The notes beneath the pieces are model-generated. The model searched no databases, had not been told where the DNA came from, and saw only the letters and a program-made list of their open reading frames with translations. Positions 25,267 to 33,308 of a stretch of DNA of 42,930 nucleotides are shown here, one piece after another. The translations under genes and the position numbers were made by a program. Numbering within the stretch: the stretch's first letter is position 1; each line of letters begins with the position of its first letter. The stretch is from Acidimicrobiia bacterium. GTDB taxonomy: Bacteria; Actinomycetota; Acidimicrobiia; Spongiisociales; ZC4RG35. The DNA lies in assembly GCA_025922945.1 (NCBI GenBank), contig JAICGW010000010.1:1-42930 (forward strand). The letters run 5' to 3'.

Positions 25267-26133
25267 CTAGAAATCGTCAAGTACCGAAGAGAGGGTGCGC
25301 TTCCCAATCTGGGTCAGGCGTTCACCCCCACCCTGCCATGCCACGCCGAGGGCAATTGCCCAACCCCGACCCCGCCGCCACGTATCGGCGTCGACCCCGA
25401 CCGCCTCTTTGAATTCCGAGCGGGCCGGTTCGGGAAACAGCATCCAGCCAACGGCGAGGTCGGTGGCGGGATCGCCGGCGCAGATATCGCCGAAATCAAT
25501 CACGGCCGCGAGTCGGTCCCACTCCATGACGAGATTGAACGGATGGAGATCACCGTGCACCCAAACGTCGGGCCCTCGCCACTCCGGAGTCTGAAGGGCC
25601 TCGGTCCATGCCTGAAGGAGTCCTTCCCGGTCCACTGACTCGTCGAGGCCGTCGATTCCGAAACGGGTCCTCCGGTCCCGATCAGCCAGAGGAACCCCTC
25701 GATAGGGATTATGTGGAGCGTTGGCGGGTGCCGGAAAGTGAAGGCTCTTTAGGAACTCGCCGAGTTGCCGGGCGACGGCTTCGGAGCTCTCAGGGAGAGC
25801 AGTGTCCGCAGTAGTGCCCGGGAACCAGGGGGTGATGGACCAAGGCCAGGGATAACCACATCCCGCCACCCCTCGTCGAAGCGGCACCGGGATCGGCAAC
25901 GGCAAGCGGGGGGCGATCTCGGGGAGCCATCGTTGTTCGTGGAGGACCAGCGGGACGCTGAGAGAGCGTCGCGGTAGCCGGACGGACAACTCCGACCCGA
26001 GGCGAAAGATGGCGTTGTCCCATCCGCTATCCACCGGCCGCAATGGCAGCTCGGCCAAATCGGGGTGCTGGGTGGCAAGCAGGGCCATCACCACCGCCTC
26101 ATCGATTTCGAACTCGGCGGGCGGCTCACCCAT
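25267..26133 (-). CDS. Aminoglycoside phosphotransferase-fold kinase
   Basis: The 288-residue protein has the APH-type kinase core: a glycine-poor N-lobe (LRPVDSGWDNAIFRLG, SVRLPRR), the catalytic loop VWVHGDLHPFNLVM and the metal-binding VIDFGDICAGDPATDLA. These small-molecule kinases phosphorylate antibiotics, choline, fructosamine or similar metabolites. Nothing here singles out a resistance role, and chromosomal actinobacterial copies are common. I chose ATG 26133 because a TAGGTT box lies 7 nt upstream; the track start at 26151 adds six residues (MSRFSA) and has no proper Shine-Dalgarno spacing. Confidence 0.88.
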   Translation of the reverse strand: MGEPPAEFEIDEAVVMALLATQHPDLAELPLRPVDSGWDNAIFRLGSELSVRLPRRSLSVPLVLHEQRWLPEIAPRLPLPIPVPLRRGVAGCGYPWPWSITPWFPGTTADTALPESSEAVARQLGEFLKSLHFPAPANAPHNPYRGVPLADRDRRTRFGIDGLDESVDREGLLQAWTEALQTPEWRGPDVWVHGDLHPFNLVMEWDRLAAVIDFGDICAGDPATDLAVGWMLFPEPARSEFKEAVGVDADTWRRGRGWAIALGVAWQGGGERLTQIGKRTLSSVLDDF

Positions 26134-26140
26134 TGCAGAG

Positions 26141-26146
26141 AACCTA
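26141..26146 (-). promoter_or_regulatory. -10 element TAGGTT of APH-fold kinase gene
   Basis: TAGGTT on the minus strand lies 7 nt before ATG 26133 and decides between that start and ATG 26151. Confidence 0.45.
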
Positions 26147-26154
26147 GACATTCC

Positions 26155-26160
26155 TACGAT
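26155..26160 (+). promoter_or_regulatory. -10 element TACGAT of beta-propeller lipoprotein gene
   Basis: TACGAT lies 6 nt before ATG 26167. It is 8 bp from the opposing box of the kinase gene. Confidence 0.55.
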
Positions 26161-26166
26161 CGGGCC

Positions 26167-27264
26167 ATGTCGGTGCCGCGTGCTTCGATCGTGTTGCTCG
26201 TGGTTCTCGCCTGTTCGGTCCCCTCCCCCCTCCCTCCCTTACTAGTAGTGGATTCGGGTGTTACTGCCGTCGACGAAGACGGCATGAGCCTGGTGCTGCT
26301 CGACCCCGAAACCGGGGCCGTACCGAGTCAGCCGACTTGGGCTCCTGACGGAACCTTCGCCGTTTGGACCGAGATCGCTGCCGACGGGTCGGGCGCGACG
26401 ATCGCGATGGGAAACGAGGAGAGTCAACGACGGATCGACGGTGGGACCGTGCCTTTCTTCTACGGATTCAGCCCCACCGGAGATTCACTCGCCTATTTGG
26501 GGAATGATCCCGAGGGGGGAGGCGTGGCCCTCGGTCTTCTCGACGTCGCTGCCGGCACTGCCCGCCTTCTTGACACGGGCCAGCCCTATTACCTCGACTG
26601 GTCTCCCGATGGATCTCGCCTGGCCGTTCATGCCAATCAATCAGATCTGTATCTGCTCAATGGCGATGGAAATCGCACCGTCCTGGACGTGCAGCCGGGC
26701 CTGTTCCAGGCACCCGCCTTTCTCAGCGACGATCGACTTTTGATCGTCGACGACGAATCATTGGCTGTCCTTGACCTCGACTCCTTGGAAGTCGATTTGA
26801 TCGCCCCGGTGTCGAGATTCAGCGCCTTTGCCCCCTCGCCCGACGGCGCCCGAGTTGCGTTCATCGACAACGACGAGGCGGCCCCGGGAGCCCTAAGCCT
26901 GGTGTCGATCGAGAGCGGAGAATCCCATCGCATCGAGGAAGATCCGGTTGTGCTCTTCGACTGGTCTCCGGATGGGTCACAGCTTCTTTACATCACTCTC
27001 ACCCCGGAGGGCCTGGTTCCATTCGTCTGGACCGAAGCTGAGGTCACGAGCGGCGAGCCCTTTCTCCCCACCCGCACCTTCTTCCAGTCATACTTGCCGT
27101 TTTGGGACCAATACAACCGTTTCCTGACCATGTGGCGGGCTGACGGTTCCGGCTTCATCCTCCCCCGCACCAATGGTGATGCAACCGAAATTGCCTTCTA
27201 CCCGAGCGACGGGACCGCCGCGAGGGTGCTGGCCCAGGGGGAGATGGCGGTTCCGGCTCCTTAG
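26167..27264 (+). CDS. Lipoprotein with TolB/PD40-like beta-propeller
   Basis: The 365-residue product has a lipoprotein signal (ASIVLLVVLACS, Cys17). It then has repeated PD40/TolB-like blades, each with a 'SPDG' turn: PTWAPDGTFAVWTE, GFSPTGDSLAYLG, DWSPDGSRLAVHA, APSPDGARVAFID and DWSPDGSQLLYIT. Such propellers bind partners or peptides on the outer face of the membrane. The next gene encodes an S9 peptidase that also carries a propeller, so a joint role in peptide handling is possible. ATG 26167 is chosen over the ORF-track start (26065) because it gives the lipoprotein signal and has TACGAT 6 nt upstream. Confidence 0.85.
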   Translation: MSVPRASIVLLVVLACSVPSPLPPLLVVDSGVTAVDEDGMSLVLLDPETGAVPSQPTWAPDGTFAVWTEIAADGSGATIAMGNEESQRRIDGGTVPFFYGFSPTGDSLAYLGNDPEGGGVALGLLDVAAGTARLLDTGQPYYLDWSPDGSRLAVHANQSDLYLLNGDGNRTVLDVQPGLFQAPAFLSDDRLLIVDDESLAVLDLDSLEVDLIAPVSRFSAFAPSPDGARVAFIDNDEAAPGALSLVSIESGESHRIEEDPVVLFDWSPDGSQLLYITLTPEGLVPFVWTEAEVTSGEPFLPTRTFFQSYLPFWDQYNRFLTMWRADGSGFILPRTNGDATEIAFYPSDGTAARVLAQGEMAVPAP

Positions 27265-27270
27265 TACATT
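27265..27270 (+). promoter_or_regulatory. -10 element TACATT of S9 peptidase gene
   Basis: TACATT begins directly after the TAG stop of the lipoprotein gene (27262-27264) and lies 6 nt before GTG 27277. It implies an internal leaderless promoter. Confidence 0.55.
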
Positions 27271-27276
27271 CGGGGG

Positions 27277-29241
27277 GTGACCAAGACCTTCGATGCTCGC
27301 CAACTCTGGTCCTTGCCCCGGGTCGGGGCTCCGGCCGTAGCCGGCCCGGACCGCCTGGTGGTGCCCGTCACCACATTTGACGTCGACGAAAACCAAGGCA
27401 CCACCCGACTCTGGCTGGTCGATGGAGAGGGGGGGTCCGAGCCCCTGACCCCCGAGGAGCTCAACGCCACCAAACCCATCGTTTCTCCGGACCTGCGGCG
27501 GCTCGCCTTCGTGGCCGCAAAGCGAGGAGAAAGCGACAAGCAACTTTATGTGGTTGACATCAGCGGCGGCGAGCCTGAAGCCGTAACCGATCTCCCCCTC
27601 GGTTGCCTGGGTGGTCGGTGGCTACCGGCGGGGTCAGAGTTGATCGTCCTTGCCTATGTCCTACGCGATCATCTGAGTACCGACGCCACCGCCGCCGAAT
27701 TGGAGCGGCGCAAGAAGGCGAAGTTCACGGTCCATGAAACTGAATTCGCCACGTATCGCTATTGGGACTTGTGGCTTACCACCGGCGAGGTCCCTCATCT
27801 CTTTCGCCTCGACCTCGAGGATCGCCAGCTTTCCGATCTCACCCCCAATGCCATCCGTTGGTGGCAATGGCCCAACACCGATGATCCCTGGGACAACTTC
27901 GACATCTCACCCGACGGACGATTCGTCGCCTTCTCCGCCGACGCCTCGGATCCGCCGCATCGACAACTGCGACATTCGATCTTCGAACTCGACCTCACCA
28001 CCGGTGAGGAACGGGAGCTGACCCCGACCGCCCCTTCTCACGCTTCACGGCCCCGCTATTCCCCAGACGGGCGAGAGATCCTTTTCGGTCAGCAAATCCA
28101 GCCTGGCTTCTACGGAGATCGAGTAAGGCTGGCGATCTCCGACCGGGCGAGCGGTGTGCACCGCATTCTGACCGAGGAATTCGATCGGTCTTGTGACATG
28201 TGGACCTTCGACGGGCAGGAGGAAATCATCTTCCTGGCAGAGGATCATGCCCGCACCGCGCTCTACCGCCTCTCCCCTATCCAGGACGGTCCAATCGAGC
28301 TGGCACGTGGGGGCACGCTGGCCTCCCCGGTCGTGGATGCCAATGGCACCGTGTTCATGCTGCGACATGGCTTCACCCAGCCGCCGGAGGTGGTCCGTCT
28401 TGATTCGGAGGGAGCACTGGTACCGGTCACTCACTTCACCGACCCGCACCTGACAGACGTCGCTTGGGCTGAAATCGAGGACCACACCATCCCCGGAGCG
28501 GACGGCGAACCGGTGCAGTTCTATCTCGTCAATCCTCCCGGCGACAGTGGCCGCAAACCACTGGTCCATCTCATCCATGGGGGGCCGCACGCATGTTTCG
28601 GCGACTCGTGGCAATGGCGTTGGCATGGGCAGATCTTCGCCGGGTTCGGCTATCGGCTGGCGCTGGTGAACTTCCATGGCTCCACCTCTTTTGGAGAGGC
28701 GTTCACATCTTCGATTAGAGGCGCCTGGGGTGACATGCCTCACCGGGACATCGAAGCCGTGACGGATCATCTGATCGGTCTAGGACTGGTCGACGAAGCA
28801 CGAATGGCCATCGCCGGGGGCTCGTACGGCGGATACTTGACCGCCTTCCTCACCACCCAGACCGACCGCTACGCCGCCGCCATCGTCCATGCCGGAGTGA
28901 CAAATTTCGGCGGCACCTATGCCTCCGATGTCACCGCCGGCCGCCCCCAGGCGTACGGAGCCGAGATCTTCGAGGATCGGGCGCGGGTGGATCGCTACAG
29001 CCCGTCCTCACACGCCTCCGGCTACCAAACCCCGACCCTGGTGATCCATGGCGAGAAGGACTACCGGGTTCCCCATACCCAGGGGCTCGAGCTGTACGGG
29101 GTCCTCAAAGCCAAGGGCGTTCCCGCCCGGTTGCTGTTCTACCCGGGGGAGAACCACTGGATCCTGAGCCCGCAGGCCTCCCTCCACTGGTATGGGGAGG
29201 TAGAGCGCTGGCTGAACCTTTACTTGAACGTGAAGCCTTAG
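27277..29241 (+). CDS. S9 family peptidase (prolyl oligopeptidase / acylaminoacyl-peptidase type)
   Basis: The 654-residue serine peptidase has an N-terminal seven-bladed propeller (PIVSPDLRRLAFVA, DISPDGRFVAFSAD, PRYSPDGREILFG) and a C-terminal alpha/beta-hydrolase domain. The triad is complete: Ser516 in GGSYGG, Asp595 in HGEKDYRVP and His627 in GENHWI. The oxyanion region is HLIHGGPHACFGDSW, and VNFHGSTSFGEAF is the usual family motif. It should cleave short peptides or N-acylated peptides in the cytoplasm; no signal peptide is seen. It starts 12 bp after the propeller lipoprotein and has its own TACATT box. Confidence 0.95.
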   Translation: MTKTFDARQLWSLPRVGAPAVAGPDRLVVPVTTFDVDENQGTTRLWLVDGEGGSEPLTPEELNATKPIVSPDLRRLAFVAAKRGESDKQLYVVDISGGEPEAVTDLPLGCLGGRWLPAGSELIVLAYVLRDHLSTDATAAELERRKKAKFTVHETEFATYRYWDLWLTTGEVPHLFRLDLEDRQLSDLTPNAIRWWQWPNTDDPWDNFDISPDGRFVAFSADASDPPHRQLRHSIFELDLTTGEERELTPTAPSHASRPRYSPDGREILFGQQIQPGFYGDRVRLAISDRASGVHRILTEEFDRSCDMWTFDGQEEIIFLAEDHARTALYRLSPIQDGPIELARGGTLASPVVDANGTVFMLRHGFTQPPEVVRLDSEGALVPVTHFTDPHLTDVAWAEIEDHTIPGADGEPVQFYLVNPPGDSGRKPLVHLIHGGPHACFGDSWQWRWHGQIFAGFGYRLALVNFHGSTSFGEAFTSSIRGAWGDMPHRDIEAVTDHLIGLGLVDEARMAIAGGSYGGYLTAFLTTQTDRYAAAIVHAGVTNFGGTYASDVTAGRPQAYGAEIFEDRARVDRYSPSSHASGYQTPTLVIHGEKDYRVPHTQGLELYGVLKAKGVPARLLFYPGENHWILSPQASLHWYGEVERWLNLYLNVKP

Positions 29242-29266
29242 CCGCGCCATCGCGAGTAAGACGATT

Positions 29267-29902
29267 TTGTCATTCACCGCCATCGTCCTCACCGGTGGCG
29301 ATCCCGTCCCGGCGTCGCTCAGGCACCAACTGCCGCGAGCCGATCTCGTGATCGCAGCCGACTCGGGCTACCACCTCGCCCCCGTTCTCGGCATCGATGT
29401 TGATCTCGTGATCGGGGATTTCGACTCCATCGATCCGGGGGCCGACCTCTCTCGTTCCGAGATCGTTCGTCACCCCACCGACAAGGACCACTCAGATCTG
29501 GAACTTGCTTTCGCCGCCGCGGCAGGGCGCCAGGCCACCGACGTGATTGTGGTGGGCGGCGGTGGCGGGAGGCTCGATCACCTCCTCGCCAACGCCGGCG
29601 TCATCGCTTCCCACGACCGCGCCAGGGTCACCTGGCTCACCGGGCGCGAAATCATTCACGTGGTCACCGCGAGCCGAACCGTCACCGGGTCGGCGGGAGA
29701 CATCGTGACTCTCCTCGCCCTCGGGGGCGACGCTGGGGGTGTCAGCACTCGCGGCCTTCGCTATCCGCTCGAACGCGAAACCCTTCCCTTTGGCTCGGCG
29801 CGCGGGCTCTCGAATGTGATGCTCTCAACGGAGGCGACAGTCTCAGTCGATTCAGGGGTATTGATCGCCGTCCATATCCATAGCCCGGGCGACGTTCTCT
29901 AG
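29267..29902 (+). CDS. thiN: Thiamine pyrophosphokinase
   Basis: The enzyme transfers pyrophosphate from ATP to thiamine to make thiamine diphosphate, the cofactor of AceE encoded earlier in the window. The 211-residue product carries the family motifs ADSGYHLAPVLGIDVDLVIGDFDS, PTDKDHSDLELAF, GGGGRLDHLLANA and the C-terminal thiamine-binding part GLRYPLERETLPFGSARGLSN. It begins with TTG, the only plausible start near the motif-rich N-terminus (LSFTAIVLTGG); a weak AGTAAG sequence lies upstream and no TANNNT box is at the usual distance. It lies 25 bp after the S9 peptidase and 9 bp before the MgtC-like gene. Confidence 0.93.
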   Translation: MSFTAIVLTGGDPVPASLRHQLPRADLVIAADSGYHLAPVLGIDVDLVIGDFDSIDPGADLSRSEIVRHPTDKDHSDLELAFAAAAGRQATDVIVVGGGGGRLDHLLANAGVIASHDRARVTWLTGREIIHVVTASRTVTGSAGDIVTLLALGGDAGGVSTRGLRYPLERETLPFGSARGLSNVMLSTEATVSVDSGVLIAVHIHSPGDVL

Positions 29903-29905
29903 TCT
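29900..29905 (+). promoter_or_regulatory. -10 element TAGTCT of MgtC-like gene
   Basis: TAGTCT lies 6 nt before GTG 29912 and contains the TAG stop codon of thiN (29900-29902). Confidence 0.5.
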
Positions 29906-29911
29906 CAAGAC

Positions 29912-30361
29912 GTGGAGTTCCAACTCGACTTCGACTCGATCGTGAACATGGTCGTGGCGGCTGCGCTTTCAGCGGTGATTGGTCTCGAGCGGGAGTTACG
30001 CCACCAGGACGCCGGACTTCGCACCCACATGTTGGTCGGCCTCGGGGCTGCGCTCTTCGCGTCCGTCGGCATCGCTCTCGGCACCGATCCCACTCGCATC
30101 GCCGCCCAGGTGGTATCGGGAATTGGCTTCCTCGGCGCCGGAGCCATCTTCCGATCGGGAGAGACGATTCGGGGGCTAACCACGGCGGCGGGACTTTGGG
30201 TGGTCGCCTCCATCGGAGTCGCCGCCGGATCGGGGCTGATTCAGTTGGCGGTCATAGCCGCATTGGTCGGCTTGGCCATCCTTCATGGTCTGGCGCCGGT
30301 GGTCGATCGAATCAGCGACAAGCAGGCGCGAGCCGCGGGCGAGTCTCAAGAACTGTCATAA
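29912..30361 (+). CDS. MgtC/SapB family membrane protein
   Basis: The 149-residue protein shows the MgtC N-terminal domain: VAAALSAVIGLERELRHQDAGLRTHMLVGLGAALFASVGI, then VSGIGFLGAGAIFRSGETIRGLTTAAGLWVVASIGVAAGSG and a last helix. It has about four membrane segments and lacks the C-terminal cytoplasmic ACT-like domain of longer MgtC proteins. Such proteins relate to magnesium homeostasis and modulation of P-type or F-type ATPases, and the exact role here is unknown. GTG 29912 is set by TAGTCT 6 nt upstream. Its last 16 bp overlap the convergent dehydrogenase gene. Confidence 0.94.
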   Translation: MEFQLDFDSIVNMVVAAALSAVIGLERELRHQDAGLRTHMLVGLGAALFASVGIALGTDPTRIAAQVVSGIGFLGAGAIFRSGETIRGLTTAAGLWVVASIGVAAGSGLIQLAVIAALVGLAILHGLAPVVDRISDKQARAAGESQELS

Positions 30362-31320
30362 ACCTCCGGATTGGCACAGGCCGGCAACCGCTCTCCAGCC
30401 AACCCGGCGGCGAGATTGTCAACGGCCATTTGGGCCATCGCCTTTCGGGTGGCGTGGCTGGCCGAGCCGAGATGAGGGATGATCAGGCAATTGTCCATCA
30501 GCACCAGCCGGTGGTCGGGGGGTATGGGCTCGGGATCGGTGACGTCGAGAGCCGCCCGGGCGATCTCTCCTGTGGCCAGCGCATCCGCTAAGGCCTCGGG
30601 GTCTATGAGCGGTCCGCGGGCAATGTTGACCAGAGTGGCGGTCGGCTTCATCAACTTCAGCTCGGCTCGGCCGATGAGCTGCCGCGTCTCGGATCTGAGT
30701 GGCGCCGACAGGATCACATGATCGGCCGATCGCAGAAGGTCGGGAAGCTGTAGGTATGACACGCCGAGCGTCTCCTCGGCGCTGACCTTGCGATTCGGTC
30801 CGGTGTAGAGCAAGCGACAATCGAATCCCCGCAGACGGCGGGCGATCGCTGAGCCGATCCGGCCCAGGCCGACGATCCCGACGGTCGAGTGATGGAGGTC
30901 GGCGCCCAGAAGCAGGTCGCTACTCCATCGCTCCCATCCCCCGTTTCGCACCAGCCGCTCGCCTTCGGGCAATCGGCGGACGGAGGCCAGCAGGAGGGCG
31001 ATGGCGGTGTCCGCGGTGGTGTCGGTCAGGACGCCGGGGGTATGTCCGACCGGAATCCTTAGCTCGGTACACGCCGCCAGGTCGAGGTTGTCGAGGCCAA
31101 CGGCGAGCTGCGAAATCACGCGCAGGTTCCGAGCACCTTCGAGCAGCCCACGATCTATACGGTCGGGAATCGAACAGAGCAGGCCCTCGATCTCGCCGAT
31201 GAGCGCCGCCAGCCTCCCGGGGTCCATCGGCTCCGGACCTGGTTCTTGCCAGCGGTCGCCGGCAGGAAGGTGTGCTTCGACCTCATCCGGCAAAGGGGCG
31301 GTGACGACGTATCGAAACAC
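30346..31320 (-). CDS. D-isomer-specific 2-hydroxyacid dehydrogenase
   Basis: The 324-residue NAD(P)-dependent enzyme has the glyoxylate/hydroxypyruvate reductase layout: a catalytic part with ISQLAVGLDNLDLAACTE, a Rossmann NAD motif (STVGIVGLGRIGSAIARRL), an active-site Arg in VNIARGPLID, a Glu in DVTDPEPIP and a His in IIPHLGSAS. It reduces 2-ketoacids to D-2-hydroxyacids; glyoxylate or hydroxypyruvate is the likely substrate. GTG 31320 is chosen because it gives VFRYVVTAPLPDEV and has TACCCT 6 nt upstream. The track start at 31494 lies within the divergent L,D-transpeptidase gene. Confidence 0.93.
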   Translation of the reverse strand: MFRYVVTAPLPDEVEAHLPAGDRWQEPGPEPMDPGRLAALIGEIEGLLCSIPDRIDRGLLEGARNLRVISQLAVGLDNLDLAACTELRIPVGHTPGVLTDTTADTAIALLLASVRRLPEGERLVRNGGWERWSSDLLLGADLHHSTVGIVGLGRIGSAIARRLRGFDCRLLYTGPNRKVSAEETLGVSYLQLPDLLRSADHVILSAPLRSETRQLIGRAELKLMKPTATLVNIARGPLIDPEALADALATGEIARAALDVTDPEPIPPDHRLVLMDNCLIIPHLGSASHATRKAMAQMAVDNLAAGLAGERLPACANPEVYDSS

Positions 31321-31326
31321 CCGCGC

Positions 31327-31332
31327 AGGGTA
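31327..31332 (-). promoter_or_regulatory. -10 element TACCCT of 2-hydroxyacid dehydrogenase gene
   Basis: TACCCT on the minus strand lies 6 nt before GTG 31320. It shares its TA with the plus-strand box at 31331-31336. Confidence 0.6.
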
Positions 31333-31336
31333 GGTT
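31331..31336 (+). promoter_or_regulatory. -10 element TAGGTT of L,D-transpeptidase gene
   Basis: TAGGTT lies 6 nt before GTG 31343. The divergent gap is 22 bp, which is exactly 6 + 10 + 6 if both transcripts begin at their start codons. Confidence 0.6.
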
Positions 31337-31342
31337 GGGGAG

Positions 31343-32110
31343 GTGGGATCCAAGGTGAGCCTCTTGGCTCTGCTCGTGCTGGTCGCATGCTCGGGCGGCG
31401 ACCAACCCGGATATGCCCTGGTGGAGCCCACGGTGACGGTGCCGCCGACGTCCGTGGCGCCTCCCGTCACTCCCGTGTCAGCGTCGACCACCACAACGAT
31501 GGCCGTTCCGGTTTACGAGACGGCCGTGGCCCACACGAGCGAACCCGTCAGCATTTTCGTATCGCCTACCGTCTCCATCGAAACCCGTACCATCCCCGCC
31601 GAAACCATCCTTGGCACCCCCACGGTGATGCCAGTTCTGGAAGGTCCGGCCAACGGCTGGGTCAAGCTCTTACTCCCCGGTCGTCCCAACGAAGCCAATG
31701 GTTGGGCCCGGGCGGAGCAATTCCGATTTCAGCAAGTCGATCAGCGGATCGAGGTCGACCTCACAACCATGACTTTGACGTTTTTCGAGAAAGGCACGCC
31801 ACAGATCACCACTCCGGTGGCGATCGGATCGCCAACCAATCCCACGCCGCCGGGCGATTTCTTCGTCACCGACATCGTCGTCCTCACCGATCCCTCCGGC
31901 CCCTGGGGCCCATATGCACTCGGCCTCTCCGCTCGCTCGGACACCATCACCGAGTTCAATGGAGGTGACGGGATCATCGGCATCCACGGCACCAATCGGC
32001 CCGACCGGATTGGCGAGCCGGTCTCGCTCGGTTGCATTCGGGTCCCGAATGAGGTCATTGTCCAGATCGCCGAGCGAGTTCAGCTCGGCGTGCCGGTCAG
32101 CATCCGCTGA
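31343..32110 (+). CDS. L,D-transpeptidase lipoprotein (YkuD domain)
   Basis: The 255-residue protein has a lipoprotein signal (VSLLALLVLVACS), a Thr/Pro/Val-rich linker (about 25-60), an SH3-like region (about 70-130, with TPTVMPVLEGPANGWVKLLL) and a C-terminal YkuD domain. The catalytic motif is complete: His215 in IGIHGTN and Cys231 in SLGCIRVPN. It forms or edits 3-3 peptide crosslinks in peptidoglycan outside the membrane, or acts as a related cell-wall transpeptidase. The GTG start is set by TAGGTT 6 nt upstream. Its TGA abuts the minus-strand stop of the acyl-CoA dehydrogenase gene with no gap. Confidence 0.94.
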   Translation: MGSKVSLLALLVLVACSGGDQPGYALVEPTVTVPPTSVAPPVTPVSASTTTTMAVPVYETAVAHTSEPVSIFVSPTVSIETRTIPAETILGTPTVMPVLEGPANGWVKLLLPGRPNEANGWARAEQFRFQQVDQRIEVDLTTMTLTFFEKGTPQITTPVAIGSPTNPTPPGDFFVTDIVVLTDPSGPWGPYALGLSARSDTITEFNGGDGIIGIHGTNRPDRIGEPVSLGCIRVPNEVIVQIAERVQLGVPVSIR

Positions 32111-32116
32111 TCAGCG
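32105..32116. repeat. 12-bp palindrome over abutting convergent stop codons
   Basis: CGCTGATCAGCG is a perfect palindrome. Its two halves hold the TGA stops of the L,D-transpeptidase (plus) and acyl-CoA dehydrogenase (minus) genes, which meet back to back. With no loop it cannot fold as a good hairpin. Confidence 0.7.
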
Positions 32117-33301
32117 CGGGATCTCTCTCCAGGGAAGGTCCTTGTCCACCCGGGGCTCACCTGGCAAGCCCAGGACGCGCTCGCCGAGAATGTTCTTCAT
32201 GATCTCGGAGGTTCCGCCCTCGATGGAATTGGCCCGGGCTCTGAGAAACCCACGCTGGCGGGAGACCCGTCCGAGGCCGGCCGCCTCCGGGCGCACGAAG
32301 GGATAGCCCCCGGGCAACAGCATTCCTTCCGCTCCCATCAGATCGACGGTGAAGTTGGTGATCTTCTTGTTCAGCTCGGCCCAGTGAAGCTTCGACGTCG
32401 ACCCCTCGGGTCCTGGGGTCCCCTTTTGCAGGAGCTCGTTGGCCCGGCTGCCTGTGAGGCGAGCAACTTCGGCTTCCACCCAGAGCTTCATCAGCTCGTC
32501 GCGCAGATAGTCGTCATCGAGCTGGCGTTCGTGCCACACCTCGATTGCTTCGGCGATCGCTCCCCCACCCCGCGGCAGGGCGGTGAGCCCAATGGCCACC
32601 CGCTCGTTCATCAGTGTCGTCAGTGCTACCCGCCATCCGTCGCCGACATCGCCGAGCCGATAAGCGTCGGGCACGCGGGCGTCAGTGAAGTAAATCTCGT
32701 TGAACTCGGCTTCCCCGGTGATCTGACGGAGAGGACGCACTTCGACCCCAGGCTGATCCATGTCCACGATGAAGTAGGTGATGCCGCGGTGCTTGGGCAC
32801 GTCGGGATCTGTGCGCGCCACCAGCATTACCCAGCGCGAGGTGTGAGCCAGCGTGGTCCACACCTTCTGGCCATTGACCACCCACTCGTCGCCATCGCGT
32901 ACCGCCCTCGTGGCGAGTCCGGCCACATCGGAACCGGCCCCGGGCTCCGAGAACCCCTGGCACCAGATCTCCTCGGCGGTGAAGAGCGGGCGTAGCCACC
33001 TCTGGCGCTGCTCCTCGGTGCCATGGGTTGCCACCGTCGGCGCCCCCATCCCGTAGCCGATGACATTGCGGGAGATGTTGTCCTGGCTGGCCCCCGCCTC
33101 GCGCAACCGAGAATTGATTCGACGTTGGAACGAAGGCGCCAAGCCGAGGCCGCCGTCGCCCTCCGGAAAGTGGACCCAGGCGAGGCCGGCGTCGAACTGC
33201 TCGCCCCAGAACTCGACATCGGGTGTTCGGTCGGGGGGAAAATCGGAAAGGAGCCGGTCGACCGCCTCGTCGACCCGGGTTTCGGCGGAAATCGTGGTCA
33301 C
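32111..33301 (-). CDS. Acyl-CoA dehydrogenase
   Basis: The 396-residue FAD enzyme oxidises acyl-CoA to trans-2-enoyl-CoA. Motifs are those of the family: WCQGFSEPGAGSDVAGLAT for flavin and substrate binding, EWVVNGQKVWTTLAHTSRWVMLVART, then GITYFIVDMDQPGV and a C-terminal RANSIEGGTSEIMKNILGERVLGLP. The likely substrate is a branched-chain or steroid-derived acyl-CoA, judging by the racemase and HSD17B4-like genes nearby, but this is inference. GTG 33301 is chosen over TTG 33334 because a TAGTCT box lies 7 nt upstream and the TTG lies inside a hairpin arm. Confidence 0.94.
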   Translation of the reverse strand: MTTISAETRVDEAVDRLLSDFPPDRTPDVEFWGEQFDAGLAWVHFPEGDGGLGLAPSFQRRINSRLREAGASQDNISRNVIGYGMGAPTVATHGTEEQRQRWLRPLFTAEEIWCQGFSEPGAGSDVAGLATRAVRDGDEWVVNGQKVWTTLAHTSRWVMLVARTDPDVPKHRGITYFIVDMDQPGVEVRPLRQITGEAEFNEIYFTDARVPDAYRLGDVGDGWRVALTTLMNERVAIGLTALPRGGGAIAEAIEVWHERQLDDDYLRDELMKLWVEAEVARLTGSRANELLQKGTPGPEGSTSKLHWAELNKKITNFTVDLMGAEGMLLPGGYPFVRPEAAGLGRVSRQRGFLRARANSIEGGTSEIMKNILGERVLGLPGEPRVDKDLPWREIPR

Positions 33302-33308
33302 GCTGGTC

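Noticed and set aside
25251-25269. TAGGCG/CGCCTA hairpin between convergent genes as a terminator
   Set aside because: It has a 6-bp stem, a 7-nt loop and no U-tract on either side, so it is too weak to claim, although its position between convergent stops is suggestive.
25267-26133. Antibiotic resistance gene
   Set aside because: The APH fold alone does not show resistance. There are no mobile signals around it and such kinases are common housekeeping paralogues.
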